Under the pieces are notes generated by a model. The model saw only the letters and a list, made by a program, of their open reading frames with translations. It was not told the DNA's origin and did not search any database. Shown one piece after another: positions 37,241 to 46,121 of a stretch of 50,586 nucleotides of DNA. The DNA lies in NCBI GenBank assembly GCA_964549505.1, contig CAZJVD010000018.1, positions 1 through 50,586 on the forward strand, read 5' to 3'. The DNA is from CAZJVD01 sp964549505. Lineage in GTDB: Bacteria; Bdellovibrionota; UBA1018; CAZJVD01. Made by a program: the position numbers and the translations under genes. Each line of letters opens with the position of its first letter. Within the stretch, counting starts at the first letter, position 1.

Positions 37241-38021
37241 AACAGCGGGGTTCACCCTCCTCGAGCTGCTGATCTCGATCTTCATTTTGGTTTTCATCAG
37301 TATTGGTGCGACCCAACTGTATTCGCAGACCTTTAAGATCCGCGAGACACTTTTGCAGGACGGAGAATTTTACAATCAGATTCGTCTGGCTCTCACCATG
37401 ATCGAAGCCGATATGACCAGCATGTACACGCCGCTCATGGTTCTCCCGGAGGCTCCGAAGACGCTGACACAGGAACAGACGACCGAGCTCAACCGTCGGT
37501 TTCGCGGCGATGAGAATCTTGAGGGACAGTACTGGGGTCCCATTGTTCATCAAAACGGTCTTCGTCCATCACGCTTTTTTGGAAAAGAAAGTCGTGTGAC
37601 CTTTCTCTCCAACAGTCATCGACGCATCTATAAGGAGAGTCCGGAATCGATCTTCACGAAGATCGAATACAGTCTTCAGCAGGACGATAAGCCTAAACCC
37701 GGCCAAGAAGGCACGCAGATCCTGATTAAGAAATCGACCTCGAATGCTTTTGATCCCGAAGACACCGAAGAAGGCGATCCATTTTTTAAAATGTATCGGG
37801 TGCTACGAGGGATTAAGAAGCTGAAGTTCCGTTTCTACCGGCTCGCTGAAAACAAGTGGCTCGAAGAATGGGACTCTTCGAAGCCGGAGCTCAAGAACCG
37901 CTTTCCCGACGCGATTGAAGTCGAGATCGACGCGGTAGGACCCATCAATCGTTTAAAGTTTCAGGGACGTTTTCGTTTTCGACCGGAGATTCCAGTTCAT
38001 GGATTGCAAGCGCGCTTCTAA
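37218..38021 (+). CDS. gspJ: T2SS minor pseudopilin GspJ
   Basis: Tip pseudopilin with leader cleavage at AG|FTLLELLISIFILVFISIG and Glu5 present. At 267 residues it is somewhat longer than many GspJ proteins. The C-terminal beta-rich domain includes GIKKLKFRFYRLAENKWLEEW, typical of GspJ. It overlaps gspI by 23 bases and gspK by 23 bases. Confidence 0.9.
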   Translation: MNSSSHFKTAGFTLLELLISIFILVFISIGATQLYSQTFKIRETLLQDGEFYNQIRLALTMIEADMTSMYTPLMVLPEAPKTLTQEQTTELNRRFRGDENLEGQYWGPIVHQNGLRPSRFFGKESRVTFLSNSHRRIYKESPESIFTKIEYSLQQDDKPKPGQEGTQILIKKSTSNAFDPEDTEEGDPFFKMYRVLRGIKKLKFRFYRLAENKWLEEWDSSKPELKNRFPDAIEVEIDAVGPINRLKFQGRFRFRPEIPVHGLQARF

Positions 38022-39348
38022 TCGAGGTACGAATGAGCAGGGCATGGCGCTCATGATCGTGCTTGCGGTGATCACCGTCCTTGCGGTTATGGTGACGGAG
38101 TTCACGTTCATCTCGCAGGTCAATCAAAAGATGGCGTACGACCGCCTCGATCGCCTGCAAGCTCACTACTCAGCAAAGAGCGCGTTCAAACTTTCGCTTC
38201 TGCGGCTAAAAGCCTACAAAACGCTCCGCGAGTTTATCGACAAGAATGCGAAACAGTCTCCCGTCTCGGCCCAGCAGCTGGACCTCGTTTGGAATTTTCC
38301 GTTTCGATACCCTGTACCGACAGAGATTCCAGGTCTGGAATCCTCCGACAAAGATGCGATCGAGACGTTCAATAAGACGTCGCAGCTCGCGGGAAGTTTC
38401 TACACCGAGATTCAGAGCGAGTCGTCGAAACTCAACCTGAACATGATCTTGTCACCTTTGATTGCCCCCAAAGACGATCCCGGCAAGAAGACGAGCAAAC
38501 CGGCGACTACGTCGTCCGATGACCCCAGTGCCGACGACGCGCTGACACCCGATGCGAACGCGCCGAAACCCGGCGTTTACAATGCCGAAGCCGCGCGTGC
38601 GGCGTTCACCGAGATCCTCGATCGCATCGTCAAACAGAAGATCCTCACCGACCAGGATTTTGCAGAGGAGTACCAAACACTTCGCGTAGACGAGCTCGCG
38701 GCCCAGATTATCGCGTGGGCCGATCCCTCATTTGACTACAACACTATGAAGTTTGATTCGGGTATCAAGCTGAAGCGAGCACCTTTTTACTCGATCTCCG
38801 AGTTGCGCATGCTCCCTTTGATCGACGACACGCTTTATGAACTTTTGGAGCGTCATTTTACGGTTACCGGTACCCCCGGGGTCAATGTCAACACGATGGG
38901 AGACCCCATCGTGCACCTCCTAATACCTGGAATCACAGATGAAGAGTCCACGAAGTTTTTCAAATACCGCGATGATCCCCTCGAGAATCATAAGTTCAAA
39001 AAAGAAGAGGACTTTTTCAAATGGATTCAGGAGAACGTGGCCAACCTCGGACCTGGAATCGGCAACACGGAAGATCTGAAGAAGGATCTCGAGAAGAAAT
39101 CCATCAAGCTCACGACCAGCGAAGACGAGTTCAAAATTCGGGTGATCGCCGAGGTTCGCAATTCCAGAAGGGTCCTCGAGGCCTGGGTTTCGCTTCAGTC
39201 CAACCAGACCAGTGTCGCCAAGCCAGCGACAACGGGACAACCACCGAGCGCGAATACCGATCCTACCACCGGCGCGCCGCTTTTCGGCTCTGGCGCTAAG
39301 AAAAGCGAAGATCCAGGTTTAAGAATCGTTTTTATGAGCATAAAATGA
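37999..39348 (+). CDS. gspK: T2SS minor pseudopilin GspK
   Basis: Large pseudopilin that caps the pseudopilus tip. The 449-residue protein has the leader ending EQG|MALMIVLAVITVLAV and, as is characteristic for GspK, lacks Glu5. The rest contains the alpha domain inserted in the pilin fold (TFNKTSQLAGSFYTEIQSESSKLNLN, in parts) and a Pro/Ala/Thr-rich linker near 155-190. A low-complexity Thr/Pro/Ser stretch precedes the C-terminus. GGAG lies nine bases before the ATG, inside gspJ. Confidence 0.92.
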   Translation: MDCKRASNRGTNEQGMALMIVLAVITVLAVMVTEFTFISQVNQKMAYDRLDRLQAHYSAKSAFKLSLLRLKAYKTLREFIDKNAKQSPVSAQQLDLVWNFPFRYPVPTEIPGLESSDKDAIETFNKTSQLAGSFYTEIQSESSKLNLNMILSPLIAPKDDPGKKTSKPATTSSDDPSADDALTPDANAPKPGVYNAEAARAAFTEILDRIVKQKILTDQDFAEEYQTLRVDELAAQIIAWADPSFDYNTMKFDSGIKLKRAPFYSISELRMLPLIDDTLYELLERHFTVTGTPGVNVNTMGDPIVHLLIPGITDEESTKFFKYRDDPLENHKFKKEEDFFKWIQENVANLGPGIGNTEDLKKDLEKKSIKLTTSEDEFKIRVIAEVRNSRRVLEAWVSLQSNQTSVAKPATTGQPPSANTDPTTGAPLFGSGAKKSEDPGLRIVFMSIK

Positions 39349-39364
39349 AAGAGAGACTCAAGGG

Positions 39365-41020
39365 ATGAGAGTACTAGGTATCGATATCGGGGAGAACGCG
39401 GTTCGAGCGGTTGAGTTAGACTCAGCCTTCGGACGTTTCGAAGTCCACGATCATTATGAGCATGTTCTCCAGCAGGGTGAAGATCCCATGCAAGCAACAG
39501 CGCAACTCGTGCGTTCCATGGGTCGACTTCCCGAGAAAATTGCCACGTGCCTTAGTGCGCACCAAACGATCTATCGCAACATCACCGTACCCACGGCCAA
39601 TAAGAAAGCGATTCGCGCTGCGGTCGCGTTCGAACTCGAAGACGAAGTGCCTTTCGAAATGGACAAAGGCGTTTACGAGTTCTCGATTCTCAAGAAAAGC
39701 AAAGAAGGCGTCTTAGTTCACATCGCAAGCACGCTCAAGAGCGTCGTGGAGGGTGTGTTCGATGGATTTCAAAGAGCCGGACTCACTCCCGACTTAATTA
39801 CGACGGAAGGTTGGGCGTACCACACTCTTTTTCAGAACATTCTAACCCCAGAAGAGCGCGCCGAGTCCTTTATGCTCATTCGTGTCGGCGCGACACGAAC
39901 GTTCTTCTATGCGGAGTCGAACGGCACGCCCATTCTCATGAAGTCCGTCAGCTGGGGTGGTTCGGATGTCACGCAGGCGATTTCGAAGCGTTATCGCATC
40001 AGCCTCGAGGAAGCCGAACGCGCAAAACTCGACAACGGTTTTATTTTAACGGGAGCCGCTCGCGATAGTGCGACCAATGACCAACTCGAATTTTCGGACA
40101 CCATCAACGAACCTGTGAAAACGCTTTTACTCGAACTCAAACAAGCGCATCTCACATTCAAAAAGTACGTCCAGCGCTATCCCCATCGCGTCTATGTTTC
40201 CGGAAGTACGTCATTGCTTCCTGGTTTGATGAACGTGATCGCGGATGACACTGGCCTGGAAGTCCGAGAGCTGCAACCCTTGACGATGCTCTCGCATCAG
40301 AAAGTGGACTACGCAAAATCGACGGACGCGACGTTCGGCTTGGCTGCAGGGCTCGCACTCTCCCTCTGCGCTCATGAACGCCCCAATGCCGTTCACTTGG
40401 CGCGTTCCATCTTACTCGAACGCAAAGGCGGCGATGAAACATCGATCGTCAAAAACTGGTTCCCGACTCTTAAGATAGGAGCGATCGCACTTTCCGTTGT
40501 GTGGGCATCCCTCTTCGTTCAGGACTGGGTCTATCGTTCTCGCGTCGACGATCTGAACACGAGCTTGGAAACGGCACTTCGAGGGTTTCTCGGCGGTGCT
40601 TCGAAAACAGTCGTCCGCGGTCTTATTGAGGATTCCGACAAGCTGAAAAAGCGGGTCGATAAAGCGATGAAAGAGCGACGGGAACTCGAAGCTCTGGGAG
40701 GCCGGAACCCTCGATCGCCGAGCGATTTTTTAAAGTCAGCATCGAAAGCGATTCCTTCTACGCTGGTTGTCGATCTGGTGCAGTTTCGAGTGGGCACTGC
40801 GGCCGATGCGAAATTCGACCCACAGGCCAAGACCGAAGCCGAGTTGACCTTCTTGGTCGCTTCACCCGAATCCATCGAACGTCTTGCAAAATATCTCGAG
40901 TCTGTGATGAGCGACATTAAGCGATCGCCTCCGTCAGAAGTTCCTTCTCCAACAGGAGAAGGAAAACGTTGGAAAGTTACGTTCCAGGGCAATCCAAAGG
41001 ATGAGTCGTATGGGTCTTAA
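39365..41020 (+). CDS. gspL: T2SS inner-membrane protein GspL (PilM-like N-domain)
   Basis: Couples GspE to the membrane platform. The 551-residue protein opens with an actin-like fold of the PilM/GspL type (MRVLGIDIGENAVRAVELDS; VYVSGSTSLLPGL near 280), followed by one membrane helix near 367-383 (IGAIALSVVWASLFVQDW) and a periplasmic coiled-coil/ferredoxin-like end. It is longer than the roughly 400 residues of proteobacterial GspL, because the cytoplasmic part keeps full PilM length. Overlap with gspM supports co-translation. Confidence 0.88.
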   Translation: MRVLGIDIGENAVRAVELDSAFGRFEVHDHYEHVLQQGEDPMQATAQLVRSMGRLPEKIATCLSAHQTIYRNITVPTANKKAIRAAVAFELEDEVPFEMDKGVYEFSILKKSKEGVLVHIASTLKSVVEGVFDGFQRAGLTPDLITTEGWAYHTLFQNILTPEERAESFMLIRVGATRTFFYAESNGTPILMKSVSWGGSDVTQAISKRYRISLEEAERAKLDNGFILTGAARDSATNDQLEFSDTINEPVKTLLLELKQAHLTFKKYVQRYPHRVYVSGSTSLLPGLMNVIADDTGLEVRELQPLTMLSHQKVDYAKSTDATFGLAAGLALSLCAHERPNAVHLARSILLERKGGDETSIVKNWFPTLKIGAIALSVVWASLFVQDWVYRSRVDDLNTSLETALRGFLGGASKTVVRGLIEDSDKLKKRVDKAMKERRELEALGGRNPRSPSDFLKSASKAIPSTLVVDLVQFRVGTAADAKFDPQAKTEAELTFLVASPESIERLAKYLESVMSDIKRSPPSEVPSPTGEGKRWKVTFQGNPKDESYGS

Positions 41021-41633
41021 AGACACGATCACAGAAAAGCTCAAAGGCATTGGTGCCGGCATCTCGGATTTTCTCAACGAACAGAGTTGGTTTCAAGAGC
41101 TCAGAGCGAAGTGGGACGAACTTGAACCGGAGAGTCGTAAGGCGCTTCAGATTGGGATGCTTGCGATCAGTGGTGGAACCGTGTTTTTTGTCACGTTCCA
41201 GTTCGCGTCGTCGGTCTCCGATACACGTACGGAGTTTCGGGATAAGCGTCATATGCTTCAACTCGTTCGGACTGCGGGCTCCGCCGCTAGCTCGGGTACG
41301 CAACGACTTCCACCTAAGGCTGAATCCAATCCGCGCGCACATCTCGAGGAGCTCGTGGGATCGGCCGGCATTCAACCGACGTCTCTCAAAATAGAGCAGG
41401 AGCGCGAAGGCAGCACCACCACAGTATTAGAAGAACGTTGGCTGGATGCCGAAATCTCTCATGTGAACCTCCGACAAATTGTTCAGCTCGCCGTTCAGGC
41501 CGAGAATGGCAGCCAACCCATCAAGATTCGTAGACTTGAGATCAGCGCTCATCCGAGCGACGGAGGTAAGGGGTTTCTCAATGCGCGATTCAGTCTTTCT
41601 TACTTCAACGCAGCAGATGAGAAGTCGCAATGA
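41010..41633 (+). CDS. gspM: T2SS inner-membrane protein GspM
   Basis: Bitopic partner of GspL. The protein of 207 residues has a short cytoplasmic N-terminus, a membrane helix near 48-68 (IGMLAISGGTVFFVTFQFA) and a periplasmic ferredoxin-like domain ending SLSYFNAADEKSQ. The ATG at 41010 lies nine bases after AAAGG; ATG at 41001 is too close to it. The identification rests on position and topology, as GspM sequences are poorly conserved. Confidence 0.82.
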   Translation: MGLKDTITEKLKGIGAGISDFLNEQSWFQELRAKWDELEPESRKALQIGMLAISGGTVFFVTFQFASSVSDTRTEFRDKRHMLQLVRTAGSAASSGTQRLPPKAESNPRAHLEELVGSAGIQPTSLKIEQEREGSTTTVLEERWLDAEISHVNLRQIVQLAVQAENGSQPIKIRRLEISAHPSDGGKGFLNARFSLSYFNAADEKSQ

Positions 41634-42598
41634 GTGAGCTCATACAAGAGCCGACTCGGGGTTTCTTTTCCAAGATCGGCATGCGTGGAGCAGGCCTCTC
41701 CTGGTGGCTTTTCGGTACTGTTTGCTTTGCCATCTTCACGCTTATCAAAATTCCTAGCTTTCAGTTCGGCGGAATTGTTCAGGGAAAAATCGAGGAAGCA
41801 CTCGCTGGCGCTGGTATCCAAATGCAGTCGACTTCGGCCGAGGTGATTTTTTTCCCAACGCCTCAGTACGAGCTTCGACAGGTTCGTGTTCGTATGGCAG
41901 GTGCCGGCCGCGAGGGACCGATCACTCTGAACTTCGACAAGATTGTCCTACAACCGTCGTTCACGTCTCTTTTGAAGGGTCAGCCCGCCGCTATGATCGA
42001 TCTTTCGCGCGGCAAAAGTCGTCTTCTCTTAACCGTCGGAATGAACGACCCAAAAATCTCGATCGGTATCGAGACGTCGGGTTTTGACTTTGGCGAAACA
42101 GGATTGCTCGAAGCGCTTGCGGGCATTCGCGGATCGGTCACACTTGCGGGCAAAGCGCAGATTGAACTCGATCCTGCCAGCCTGAAAACACTTGCTGGCC
42201 AGACCGATTTCAAGCTCACCCAAATCCATATCGAGGAACAGAACATACGCGCACTTTTTAACTTTAAAGTCCCCGATCTATCGATTTCGAAAGCAGAAAT
42301 CCGCACCAAAGCAGCCGGAGGGCGACTCACTTTAGAGCGCCTAGAAGTAGGTGACCCGTCAAACTTAACGGATGATCTCACGGCTCGCGTCGTCGGAAGC
42401 TTTGATCTCGGTGCTACGGTCAATAGCACGCAGCAAGACATCAAAGTCTATTTCAAACCGTCGGAAAAGGTCCTGACCGCCTATTCGATCATTAAAACTT
42501 TTCTTGCCCCGGGACTTCAACCCGACGGGTCCTATGCGTATGAACTCAAGGGACAGGTCTTCATGTCCACGCCTATGCCGTTACGACCGGGCTCGTGA
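41630..42598 (+). CDS. gspN: T2SS protein GspN
   Basis: Accessory component found in a subset of T2SS, of uncertain role. The 322-residue protein has one N-terminal membrane segment (WWLFGTVCFAIFTLIKI near 27-43) and a beta-rich periplasmic part with ELRQVRVRMAGAG, LLEALAGIRGSVTLAGKAQIEL and LERLEVGDPSNLTDDL, the pattern of GspN/AsmA-like repeats. It overlaps gspM as ATGA and is the last T2SS gene. Assignment relies on position and this pattern. Confidence 0.82.
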   Translation: MSELIQEPTRGFFSKIGMRGAGLSWWLFGTVCFAIFTLIKIPSFQFGGIVQGKIEEALAGAGIQMQSTSAEVIFFPTPQYELRQVRVRMAGAGREGPITLNFDKIVLQPSFTSLLKGQPAAMIDLSRGKSRLLLTVGMNDPKISIGIETSGFDFGETGLLEALAGIRGSVTLAGKAQIELDPASLKTLAGQTDFKLTQIHIEEQNIRALFNFKVPDLSISKAEIRTKAAGGRLTLERLEVGDPSNLTDDLTARVVGSFDLGATVNSTQQDIKVYFKPSEKVLTAYSIIKTFLAPGLQPDGSYAYELKGQVFMSTPMPLRPGS

Positions 42599-42639
42599 GC
42601 CTGGTGCTTTTGATCGACTGATCTGTTAAACAATACCCA

Positions 42640-43530
42640 TTGGAATTTGATAGCGAACTACACAGTATCTTCGAACGTGCGCAGGGCGCCGACACACCCG
42701 CCGGGCTTCGCGATGCTATGGCTTACTCCCTCTTTTCGAGCGGAAAACGCCTTCGTCCGCGCTTGGTCCTCGCCGCGTCTGAGATGGTCAACCTCGACTC
42801 AGCGGCCGCCGTACGCTTGGCAGCTGCGATCGAGATGTATCATGCGTTCACACTGATTCATGATGATCTTCCCTGTATGGACAATGATGACTTTCGACGT
42901 GGGCAGCCCTCCTGCCACAAGAAGTTTGGTGAGCCACTTGCGCTTCTCGCCGGCGATGCACTTCTTACACTGTCGCTGCAGGTTTTTAGTGAGATCGCGC
43001 CTCTTGTTTCAAAAGATGCGTATGCTCGTGCTTCGACTCGGCTCTTCCGTGCTATGGGCCCCTCGGGCGTGATGGGCGGACAGGCTCTTGAGTTTCTCTC
43101 TTTAGATGATGCCGGAGTGGCGGTTATTGAGAGAATTCACGCACTCAAAACAGGAGCACTCTTTGATGCCGCTTGTACCGTTCCGCTCGAACTCGTGGAG
43201 GCGTCCTCCGCCGATGTCCGTCGTGTAGAAGACTTTTCAAAAGAGATCGGACGCAGTTTTCAGACCGCCGATGACCTTCTGGATCGCAGTGCGGACGGAG
43301 GCGACAAAGCAAGCGACCGCTTGAACCTCGCTCACCGATCCGATCCCATACTGCTTGAAAACGATGCGCGCACGCGACTAGAATTGAGAACCAAGGAAAT
43401 TTCAGAACGATGGAAATCAAAAGCAAGCTCAATGACAGTAATAGCCCAAGAGATCAGCGCTTACTTGCGACTCTGGCGACAGTCGCCACAGTTTTCGGGA
43501 TCTCGACCTGGGCCAGTGGGTTCAGCATAG
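42640..43530 (+). CDS. ispA: Polyprenyl synthetase (farnesyl/geranylgeranyl diphosphate synthase type)
   Basis: Trans-prenyltransferase condensing IPP with allylic diphosphates. The 296-residue protein has GKRLRP near 30, the first Asp-rich motif DDLPCMDNDD and the second DDLLD, plus GGQALEFL between them. Size and motif spacing fit short-chain FPP synthases of the IspA type; product length cannot be fixed from sequence alone. The start is TTG at 42640, 41 bases after gspN. Position after the T2SS genes may be only transcriptional. Confidence 0.9.
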   Translation: MEFDSELHSIFERAQGADTPAGLRDAMAYSLFSSGKRLRPRLVLAASEMVNLDSAAAVRLAAAIEMYHAFTLIHDDLPCMDNDDFRRGQPSCHKKFGEPLALLAGDALLTLSLQVFSEIAPLVSKDAYARASTRLFRAMGPSGVMGGQALEFLSLDDAGVAVIERIHALKTGALFDAACTVPLELVEASSADVRRVEDFSKEIGRSFQTADDLLDRSADGGDKASDRLNLAHRSDPILLENDARTRLELRTKEISERWKSKASSMTVIAQEISAYLRLWRQSPQFSGSRPGPVGSA

Positions 43531-45104
43531 TAGCTATGGCGCGAGAAACGCCGCTCTCGAAGAGCTTGCTCGAACGTCGACCGAGCGAAGCAAAACTCAA
43601 CGAAAAGATTTTTCTAAAGCCGATCGCGGGACATCACTTTAACTTGGAGGCTCCAGCACGTTGCGGTCCCTTCTCATGGATTGACCGAACGCCACGGCAG
43701 CTGTCCTGCCAGCTCACATCGGCCGGCACACATGACGTAACAGCGAGCATCTGTGACGATGCAAAGACTTTTTGCGTCTTAGAGCAGTTTCAGGTCACCG
43801 TGTCGGATGGCAGCGCAGGCACGCAGAGCCAGTTCCGCGCTAACGAGAAATCACTCCCTGGACGAACGCATCTCGTACCAAAGGGGTTTCTAACCGGAGA
43901 ACTTCAGAAGGCTGTCGACGAGGCCAAGTCGAAAAAGCAGCTCATCCTCATCGACTTTTTCGGAATCTGGTGTCCACCATGCAATATGTTGGACGAACTG
44001 ACGTTCTCAACGGCTGCGTTTCAAACGGCCTTTCGCGGCATCGTGAAGATCAAACTTGACGTTGACGATCCTGTCTCGTTTGAGGCCAAGAATCGCTGGT
44101 CGATCGGTGCCTATCCAACGCTGGTGTTGGTCAACGCCGATCTCGAAGAGATTGATCGCGTCGTCGGTTTTCGAACGGCGGACGAGCTTTCCGCGTGGTT
44201 GCGTTTGTCTCGCAAGCAAGTGCCCATCGAAAGGATCCTCGCTAAGAAAAGGCGAACCCCGTCGGAACGTCTCCGACTCGCTCGGTGGTCGTTTGAAAAA
44301 GGAGAGGTCGAGACCGCACTCCTGACACTCAAAGATCTTCGCGACAAACCATCGCAAGCCCTCCGGCGCAAGATCGCATGGAAACAGGTCTCACAAACAG
44401 GGAAACCCTCTGAACAAAAGACGGCTCTTGAGGATCTCCTAAAAGGTAATCCCGATCCCTACGAGGCTATTGATTGGGTCGCGGCACTGCACGAGATCGA
44501 CCCGCCAGCCGGAAAAGCTTGGTATAAGAAGTCCCTTTCGCGATGGTCTGCCATACAGAAAAAAGAGAAGCTCTCACCCAGAAAAGCTTGGTGGATGTTT
44601 GCCCTTGCTCAAGCGCGCGAAGCTCTCGGCGAAACGACAGCTGCTCAGGAGGCCTATCGAAAAACAGCTTTGCTCTTTGAAGCTGTTGAAAAGCAAGGAA
44701 AAGACCCGCTTCCGCGTGGAACGGTTCAGGAGCGCGCTTACGCGCATTATAAAGGTGGAGATTTTTCGAAGGCGCGAGCGCTGTACGAAAAACTCACCGT
44801 CGATTTTCCTGAGGAGTTCACGTTTTACTACGGTTACGCTGCTACCCTTGTCGAGATGAGAGATTTCGAAACCGCTAAGAAGTATGCGGAGGTGGCCGAA
44901 CGCTTCAGCTATGGAGACAACTACTTACGAGCGCGCATGCTCCGAGCGAAAATAGCGACAAAACTAGAAGATCGGTCCACGGCTCGAAAGATTCTGACCG
45001 AAACCATTGAACAGACTCCGCTACCGAATCAAGCCGGGATTCGCACGCACCGGTACTTCAAACAGCTCCGGGATCAGCTTGCGGCTCTTGAAACGGATTC
45101 TTAG
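43410..45104 (+). CDS. Membrane-anchored thioredoxin-fold protein with C-terminal TPR-like repeats
   Basis: A 564-residue protein. An N-terminal hydrophobic segment (about 19-43) should act as signal or anchor, placing the rest in the periplasm. A thioredoxin-like domain has the redox motif WCPPC at 187-191 in FFGIWCPPCNMLDE, followed by KIKLDVDDPVSFEAKNRWSIGAYPTLVLVNAD with the cis-proline (GAYPTL). Residues from about 285 on are helical repeats of TPR type (ALAQAREALGETTAAQEAYRKTA). Another pair of cysteines near 90-130 lies in a beta domain. The ATG at 43410 overlaps ispA by 121 bases but keeps the hydrophobic segment; ATG at 43536 would lose it. A thiol-disulfide role for exported proteins is likely. 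Confidence 0.82.
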   Translation: MEIKSKLNDSNSPRDQRLLATLATVATVFGISTWASGFSIVAMARETPLSKSLLERRPSEAKLNEKIFLKPIAGHHFNLEAPARCGPFSWIDRTPRQLSCQLTSAGTHDVTASICDDAKTFCVLEQFQVTVSDGSAGTQSQFRANEKSLPGRTHLVPKGFLTGELQKAVDEAKSKKQLILIDFFGIWCPPCNMLDELTFSTAAFQTAFRGIVKIKLDVDDPVSFEAKNRWSIGAYPTLVLVNADLEEIDRVVGFRTADELSAWLRLSRKQVPIERILAKKRRTPSERLRLARWSFEKGEVETALLTLKDLRDKPSQALRRKIAWKQVSQTGKPSEQKTALEDLLKGNPDPYEAIDWVAALHEIDPPAGKAWYKKSLSRWSAIQKKEKLSPRKAWWMFALAQAREALGETTAAQEAYRKTALLFEAVEKQGKDPLPRGTVQERAYAHYKGGDFSKARALYEKLTVDFPEEFTFYYGYAATLVEMRDFETAKKYAEVAERFSYGDNYLRARMLRAKIATKLEDRSTARKILTETIEQTPLPNQAGIRTHRYFKQLRDQLAALETDS

Positions 45105-45805
45105 GAAGCGTTTTTTAGACCGTAGAAATCCGCGATTTCGGATTCGGTCATCTTCTGACTCAACAAGAAACCTTGAGCCTCATACTCTTTGATGACTCGG
45201 CCCGCTTCAGCGCACGTCAAGGTTCGCTCAGCGATCCAACGCCACTGCGCCTGATAGGCTTTGTTTTCGGCTGTGAGAAGACGCTTCTCACAGGCTTGGC
45301 GCGCCCGTTGTTTGAGAGCTACAAGCTGCTTGGCTTCTTCGGGTCGACAATCGCCCAGTACGAGTTCGGAAGCCTGCCGTCCCATCCGAGCAGCAATCAC
45401 CACAGCAAGACGATGACTCTCTCTCCTCAGTTCGTCCGTGAGTTTCTCGAGAAGAAAATAAGAACGGACAAATTCTTCGTCCAAGCAATGGGTGACCTCA
45501 TGAACCAACTGCGGGGCCAGAACCATCTCGGGTAGCGCAAAATCGAGGAAAATCTTTCGGCTCATTCCATCAAAGAAGAAAGCACCAGCACGCGTAAAGC
45601 GTGAAGGTAACTCTTCCGGCGTCAGCCCCTCATCCATTCGAGCGAGATCCAAAACAGAGACCTTGCCGCACTCGAGTAGCGGTAAAAACTGGCGCAACAG
45701 GACCCGACCCGAAGGAGTCTCTGCAATCTCGCGGAAAACGCGATCCAATTGTGGGGTCGTCGGCTCTCTCATCAGTTTCAAAACGCGTTCAACTATGTCT
45801 CTCAC
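45101..45805 (-). CDS. HExxH-motif protein, putative metallopeptidase, function unknown
   Basis: A protein of about 234 residues with VHEVTHCLDEEFV near residue 101, a HExxH zinc-type motif, and a later glutamate in AENKAYQAQ about 75 residues on that could be the third ligand. No signal peptide is apparent, suggesting a cytoplasmic enzyme or an inactive relative. The start is uncertain: GTG at 45805 was chosen, with ATG at 45772 and TTG at 45835 as alternatives; the last lies within a GCCGCT/AGCGGC hairpin (45815-45832). The stop codon overlaps that of the convergent TPR gene (TTAG), an unusually tight tail-to-tail joint. Confidence 0.65.
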   Translation of the reverse strand: MRDIVERVLKLMREPTTPQLDRVFREIAETPSGRVLLRQFLPLLECGKVSVLDLARMDEGLTPEELPSRFTRAGAFFFDGMSRKIFLDFALPEMVLAPQLVHEVTHCLDEEFVRSYFLLEKLTDELRRESHRLAVVIAARMGRQASELVLGDCRPEEAKQLVALKQRARQACEKRLLTAENKAYQAQWRWIAERTLTCAEAGRVIKEYEAQGFLLSQKMTESEIADFYGLKNAS

Positions 45806-45835
45806 GCCTCTTCTTATGCCGCTAAGGAGCGGCAA

Positions 45836-46004
45836 GATTTCTTAACTTTTCGGCTTCCCTGCTAAATACCTAAGTCCCGGCTCGGCGGTGATAGCGCCGA
45901 AGCCGCGTAAAAGCGATTGTTTTTCTTACGTAATTCGAACGCCACGCGGGAAAGCGCCTTCGAATGGAGGCGTTCTAACCCCTCCATGAGCTTCACGGGA
46001 TCAT
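45836..46004. other. Intergenic region with several nested inverted repeats
   Basis: No gene is seen. Inverted pairs include GGCT-CGGCG with CGCCG-AAGCC (about 45878-45904, one bulge), CGGCTTC with GAAGCCG enclosing it, and GAACGCC (45948-45954) with GGCGTTC (45969-45975). The first stem is followed after about 15 bases by a run of five T on the plus strand. It may hold a terminator or a structured RNA; evidence is only the pairings. Confidence 0.35.
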
Positions 46005-46034
46005 TTGACCAATGGCGTCAATATCAGATATAAT
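46005..46034 (+). promoter_or_regulatory. Strong candidate sigma70 promoter for the propeller-protein genes
   Basis: TTGACC (46005-46010), an 18-base spacer and a perfect TATAAT (46029-46034), followed by an AT-rich tract. Transcription would start near 46041, giving a leader of about 80 bases before the ATG at 46122 with a GAGGGG ribosome binding site. It is the best promoter match in the window. Confidence 0.65.
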
Positions 46035-46121
46035 TTACATTATCTATTTTGATTAACTTTCTAAATCAAGTCATCCGCAACACTGAGACCGCATCAATCC
46101 AGGGGCACACGAGGGGCAACG

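Noticed and set aside
45870..45930. Riboswitch or tRNA-like fold in the 45.9 kb gap
   Set aside because: Stems exist, but no cloverleaf, anticodon arm or known aptamer sequence could be matched.
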